From Acidobacteriota bacterium (GTDB lineage Bacteria; Acidobacteriota; Terriglobia; Bryobacterales; Bryobacteraceae): DNA of 16,386 bases. How positions within the stretch are numbered: the stretch's first letter is position 1; every line of letters starts with the position of its first letter. The position numbers and the translations under genes were made by a program. The stretch is taken from the NCBI GenBank assembly GCA_003223065.1, contig QHXU01000054.1, positions 1 through 16,386 on the forward strand. Reading direction: 5' to 3'. Under the pieces are notes generated by a model, which saw nothing but the letters and a program-made list of their open reading frames with translations, made no database searches and was not told the DNA's origin. Of the stretch, positions 15,379 to 16,386 are shown piece after piece.

Positions 15379-16386
15379 TCAAAATTGGAAGTATATGAAC
15401 GGAACCGGTTTGTCCGTCACGCCGATCAGCTCGATGGAGAAAAGCAAGACAGTGATCACGGCGGCGTATGCCCATCCGGGGCCCTTCGCCAGACGCTCGA
15501 GCCACTCCGACTTTTCTTCGCCGAGAGCTATGACCAGCGAGGCACCGACGAAACAGAGCAACCACGCGGGAATGAGGAATCCGCTCCACCCGGCTTTGCC
15601 CGCGAACATTTCCCGGATCACGTAGAGGCTGTCGGCCAGGTTTGTGGCGCGAAAGAACACCCACCCGACGCACACAAGCGCAAACGTGAAAATCGCTCGG
15701 AAAGGATAAACCAGCGCGCCCGGCGCCCCACGAAATCGATCGCGTCCGATGATCCGTTCGAGACTCAGAAGCGCTCCATGAAATCCTCCCCAGATCAATC
15801 ACGAAATTCCAGTTTGCGCCATGCCAAAGCCCGCCCAGCAGCATCGTGAGCATCAAGTTCCGATACGTCTTCAGGCGTCCGTAACGATTGCCGCCTAGGG
15901 GGATATACAAGTAATCGCGCAACCAGCGCGATAAAGACATGTGCCAGCGGCGCCAGAAATCCGTCACGCTCGAGGCAAGATACGGTCGGCGAAAATTCAC
16001 GGGGAAATGGAAGCCCAGCAAAAGCGCCATGCCGATCGCCATGTCGGTGTAGCCTGAAAAATCGAAGAAGATCTGGAGCGCGAATGCTCCCGCGCCGCTC
16101 CACGCAGCAGCCACGCCCGGATGAGCGGCCAAATTCTGAAAATACGAATCCGAGATTCGAGCGAATTGATCGGCCAGCGCCACCTTCTTGGCCAGCCCCA
16201 GGACCACCAGAAGAACACCGCGAAGTTGCTCATCGGTCCCCGGCGGCTTCCAGTGATAGAGGTCCCCGAAGAACTCGCGTGCGCGGACTATGGGCCCCGC
16301 GACAAGCTGCGGGAAAAAGGAAATAAACAGCGCGTAATCGATGGGATTGCGGATCGCTTTCTGCTCGCCCCGGTACACGTCCATTA
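15379..16386 (-). pseudogene. MBOAT-family O-acyltransferase (AlgI-like), frameshifted and cut by the window edge
   Basis: A membrane-bound O-acyltransferase, the type that moves acetyl groups across the membrane to exported polysaccharides. The first visible part (from the right edge) has MDVYRGE, FFPQLVAGPIVRAREF, FFDFSGYTDMAIGMALLLGF, FWRRWHMSLSRWLRDYLYIPLGGNRYG and GGLWHGANWNFV, including the conserved active-site histidine of WHG. After NFV the frame breaks at 15794-15801, where ATCA is repeated in tandem (minus strand GTGATTGATCTGG, where GTGATCTGG restores the family's VIWGGFHGALL). The remainder continues in another frame through several membrane helices to PFIYFQF at 15379. Removing 4 bases gives one intact reading frame, so the break is recent or a sequence error. 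The N-terminal part lies beyond the window. Read literally, the frame runs on into the opposite strand of the beta-barrel gene. Confidence 0.88.

Overview
The window is GC-rich, tightly packed bacterial DNA. The best pointer to the host is a PadR-type repressor followed by an 866-residue ABC-type permease with the layout of acidobacterial duplicated orphan permeases (ADOP). That pair suggests Acidobacteriota, perhaps a Solibacter/Bryobacter-like lineage. This is inferred from gene content, not from a marker gene.

Layout. 73-1305 (+) is an acetylornithine-type aminotransferase. It converges on, and overlaps by 9 bases, a minus-strand cluster of two signal peptidase I paralogues (the first broken by a length change) and a mannose-1-phosphate guanylyltransferase (3901 down to 1297). 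4111-5397 (+) is a hexuronate/ACS-type MFS transporter. It converges on the minus-strand PadR-ADOP pair (8367 down to 5419), which has an 18-base near-perfect palindrome just upstream. 8479-9354 (-) is an ExeA-like AAA+ ATPase.

The centrepiece is a minus-strand type III-A CRISPR effector operon, 14500 down to 9455: cas10/csm1, csm2, csm3, csm4, csm5, in canonical order with tight spacing or overlap. Csm3 keeps its predicted RNase aspartate and Cas10 keeps the GGDD cyclase motif. However, Cas10 is only 484 residues: it begins at the first palm domain, so there is no HD nuclease domain, and it has no cysteine pairs where the usual zinc finger would be. Csm2 carries a disordered Pro/Lys/Glu- then Arg/Gly/Asp-rich N-terminal extension of about 95 residues, partly built from an internal repeat. 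No repeat-spacer array, cas6, cas1/cas2 or csm6/CARF gene lies in the window. The complex is therefore predicted to cut target RNA and possibly make cyclic oligoadenylate, but to lack DNase activity, with crRNA supply and any ancillary effector encoded elsewhere.

Divergent from cas10, across 87 bases that contain a 9-bp hairpin, is a secreted, probable outer-membrane beta-barrel protein (14588-15364, +). It converges on an AlgI-like MBOAT O-acyltransferase gene (15379 to the window end, -) that is frameshifted by an exact 4-base tandem duplication and runs off the right edge. ManC, MBOAT and the ExeA-like ATPase hint at surface polysaccharide work, but they are not in one operon. No RNA genes, insertion sequences or CRISPR arrays were seen, and no gene-free stretch exceeds about 210 bases.
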